6,026 bases of DNA, from the NCBI GenBank assembly GCA_003221375.1, contig QHRI01000022.1, positions 1 through 6,026 on the forward strand, in the 5' to 3' direction. A program made the translations under genes and the position numbers. The notes below the pieces were generated by a model. It worked only from the letters and a program-made list of their open reading frames with translations, was not told the DNA's origin and did no database searches. Source of the DNA: Verrucomicrobiota bacterium (GTDB lineage Bacteria; Verrucomicrobiota; Verrucomicrobiia; Chthoniobacterales; UBA10450). Below, piece after piece: positions 5,833 through 6,026 of the stretch (within the stretch, counting starts at the first letter, position 1; each line of letters begins with the position of its first letter).

Positions 5833-6026
5833 CTACGCTCTTGGATGAAATTGCCGATGCACAGCTTTTAATCGCTGTTGATCGACGTGGGTATAGACCT
5901 GCGTCGTCGAAATGTCGGCATGGCCGAGCATTTCCTGGATGATCCGAAGATCGGCACCGTTTCCCAGCAGATGCGTCGCGAAGCTGTGTCGTAAAAGGTG
6001 AGGATAGATGTTCTGTTCGAGTCCGG
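5833..6026 (-). CDS. xerD: Tyrosine recombinase XerD, C-terminal fragment (cut by window edge)
   Basis: Only the last 63 residues are in the window; the start lies beyond 6026. XerD works with XerC at the dif site to resolve chromosome dimers at division. The fragment carries most of the catalytic box: HLLRH (9-13 of the fragment, with the HxxR His and Arg), [14 protein letters not shown] (33-46, with the second catalytic His35) and the nucleophilic Tyr44. [13 protein letters not shown] is close to the E. coli XerD stretch GADLRVVQMLLGH. The ending HPRA with no extra tail matches XerD rather than XerC, which continues past this point. XerC or a related integrase cannot be wholly excluded without the N-terminal half. 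The gene ends 193 bp before the next one, with no strong terminator in between; a weak 6-pair stem at 5768-5783 is the only candidate. Confidence 0.92.
   Translation of the reverse strand, partial: GLEQNIYPHLLRHSFATHLLGNGADLRIIQEMLGHADISTTQVYTHVDQQRLKAVHRQFHPRA

Noticed and set aside
5833..6026. Tyrosine recombinase as evidence for an integron, phage or integrative element.
   Set aside because: The visible C-terminus has the XerD pattern and ends in HPRA. No attachment-site repeats, tRNA or phage genes lie nearby, so a housekeeping dimer-resolution role is more likely.

Overview
The window is a compact bacterial chromosomal segment in which every gene I can support lies on the minus strand, so transcription runs from the right end to the left. 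From right to left it holds: the 3' end of a XerD-type tyrosine recombinase (5833-6026); a 594-residue exported or inner-membrane-anchored protein of unknown function (3855-5639); a 103-residue basic protein of unknown function (3381-3692); nuoA, the small ND3-like subunit of respiratory complex I (2980-3351); and two overlapping genes for multi-pass membrane proteins that look like GT-C-fold (PMT/ArnT-like) glycosyltransferases (1490-2863 and 187-1500).

The source is most likely a Gram-negative, free-living, respiring bacterium. The XerD C-terminus, the degenerate 7-bp-period intergenic repeats and the weak ribosome binding sites remind me of Verrucomicrobiota, perhaps soil Chthoniobacterales. 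This is an impression from pattern memory, not a search result. No phage, CRISPR, tRNA, rRNA or toxin-antitoxin gene is visible, and the xerD fragment is the housekeeping chromosome-dimer type rather than an obvious integrase.

Functionally the genes form small blocks. The 103-residue gene and nuoA are 29 bp apart and may be co-transcribed. nuoA is not followed by nuoB. Downstream of it, after a 116-bp spacer, come the two membrane proteins, which share several motifs, overlap by 11 bp and are probably paralogues produced as a translationally coupled pair. The 594-residue gene has its own Shine-Dalgarno-like site and is separated from its neighbours by spacers of 162 and 193 bp.

The most striking non-genic signal is a family of small structured repeats. 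A 97-bp element with terminal inverted repeats and internal hairpins (752-848) sits inside the coding sequence of the left-hand membrane protein. It stays in frame and adds about 33 low-complexity residues to a loop that is short in the neighbouring paralogue. A second, two-hairpin element (3793-3849) with the same GTAGC/GCTAC ends lies between genes. Two further spacers carry heptamer-period repeats (2892-2933 and 5663-5690). Positions 1-186 downstream of the last gene hold no gene I can support. I did not find a new multi-gene system; the repeat biology is the part worth following up.
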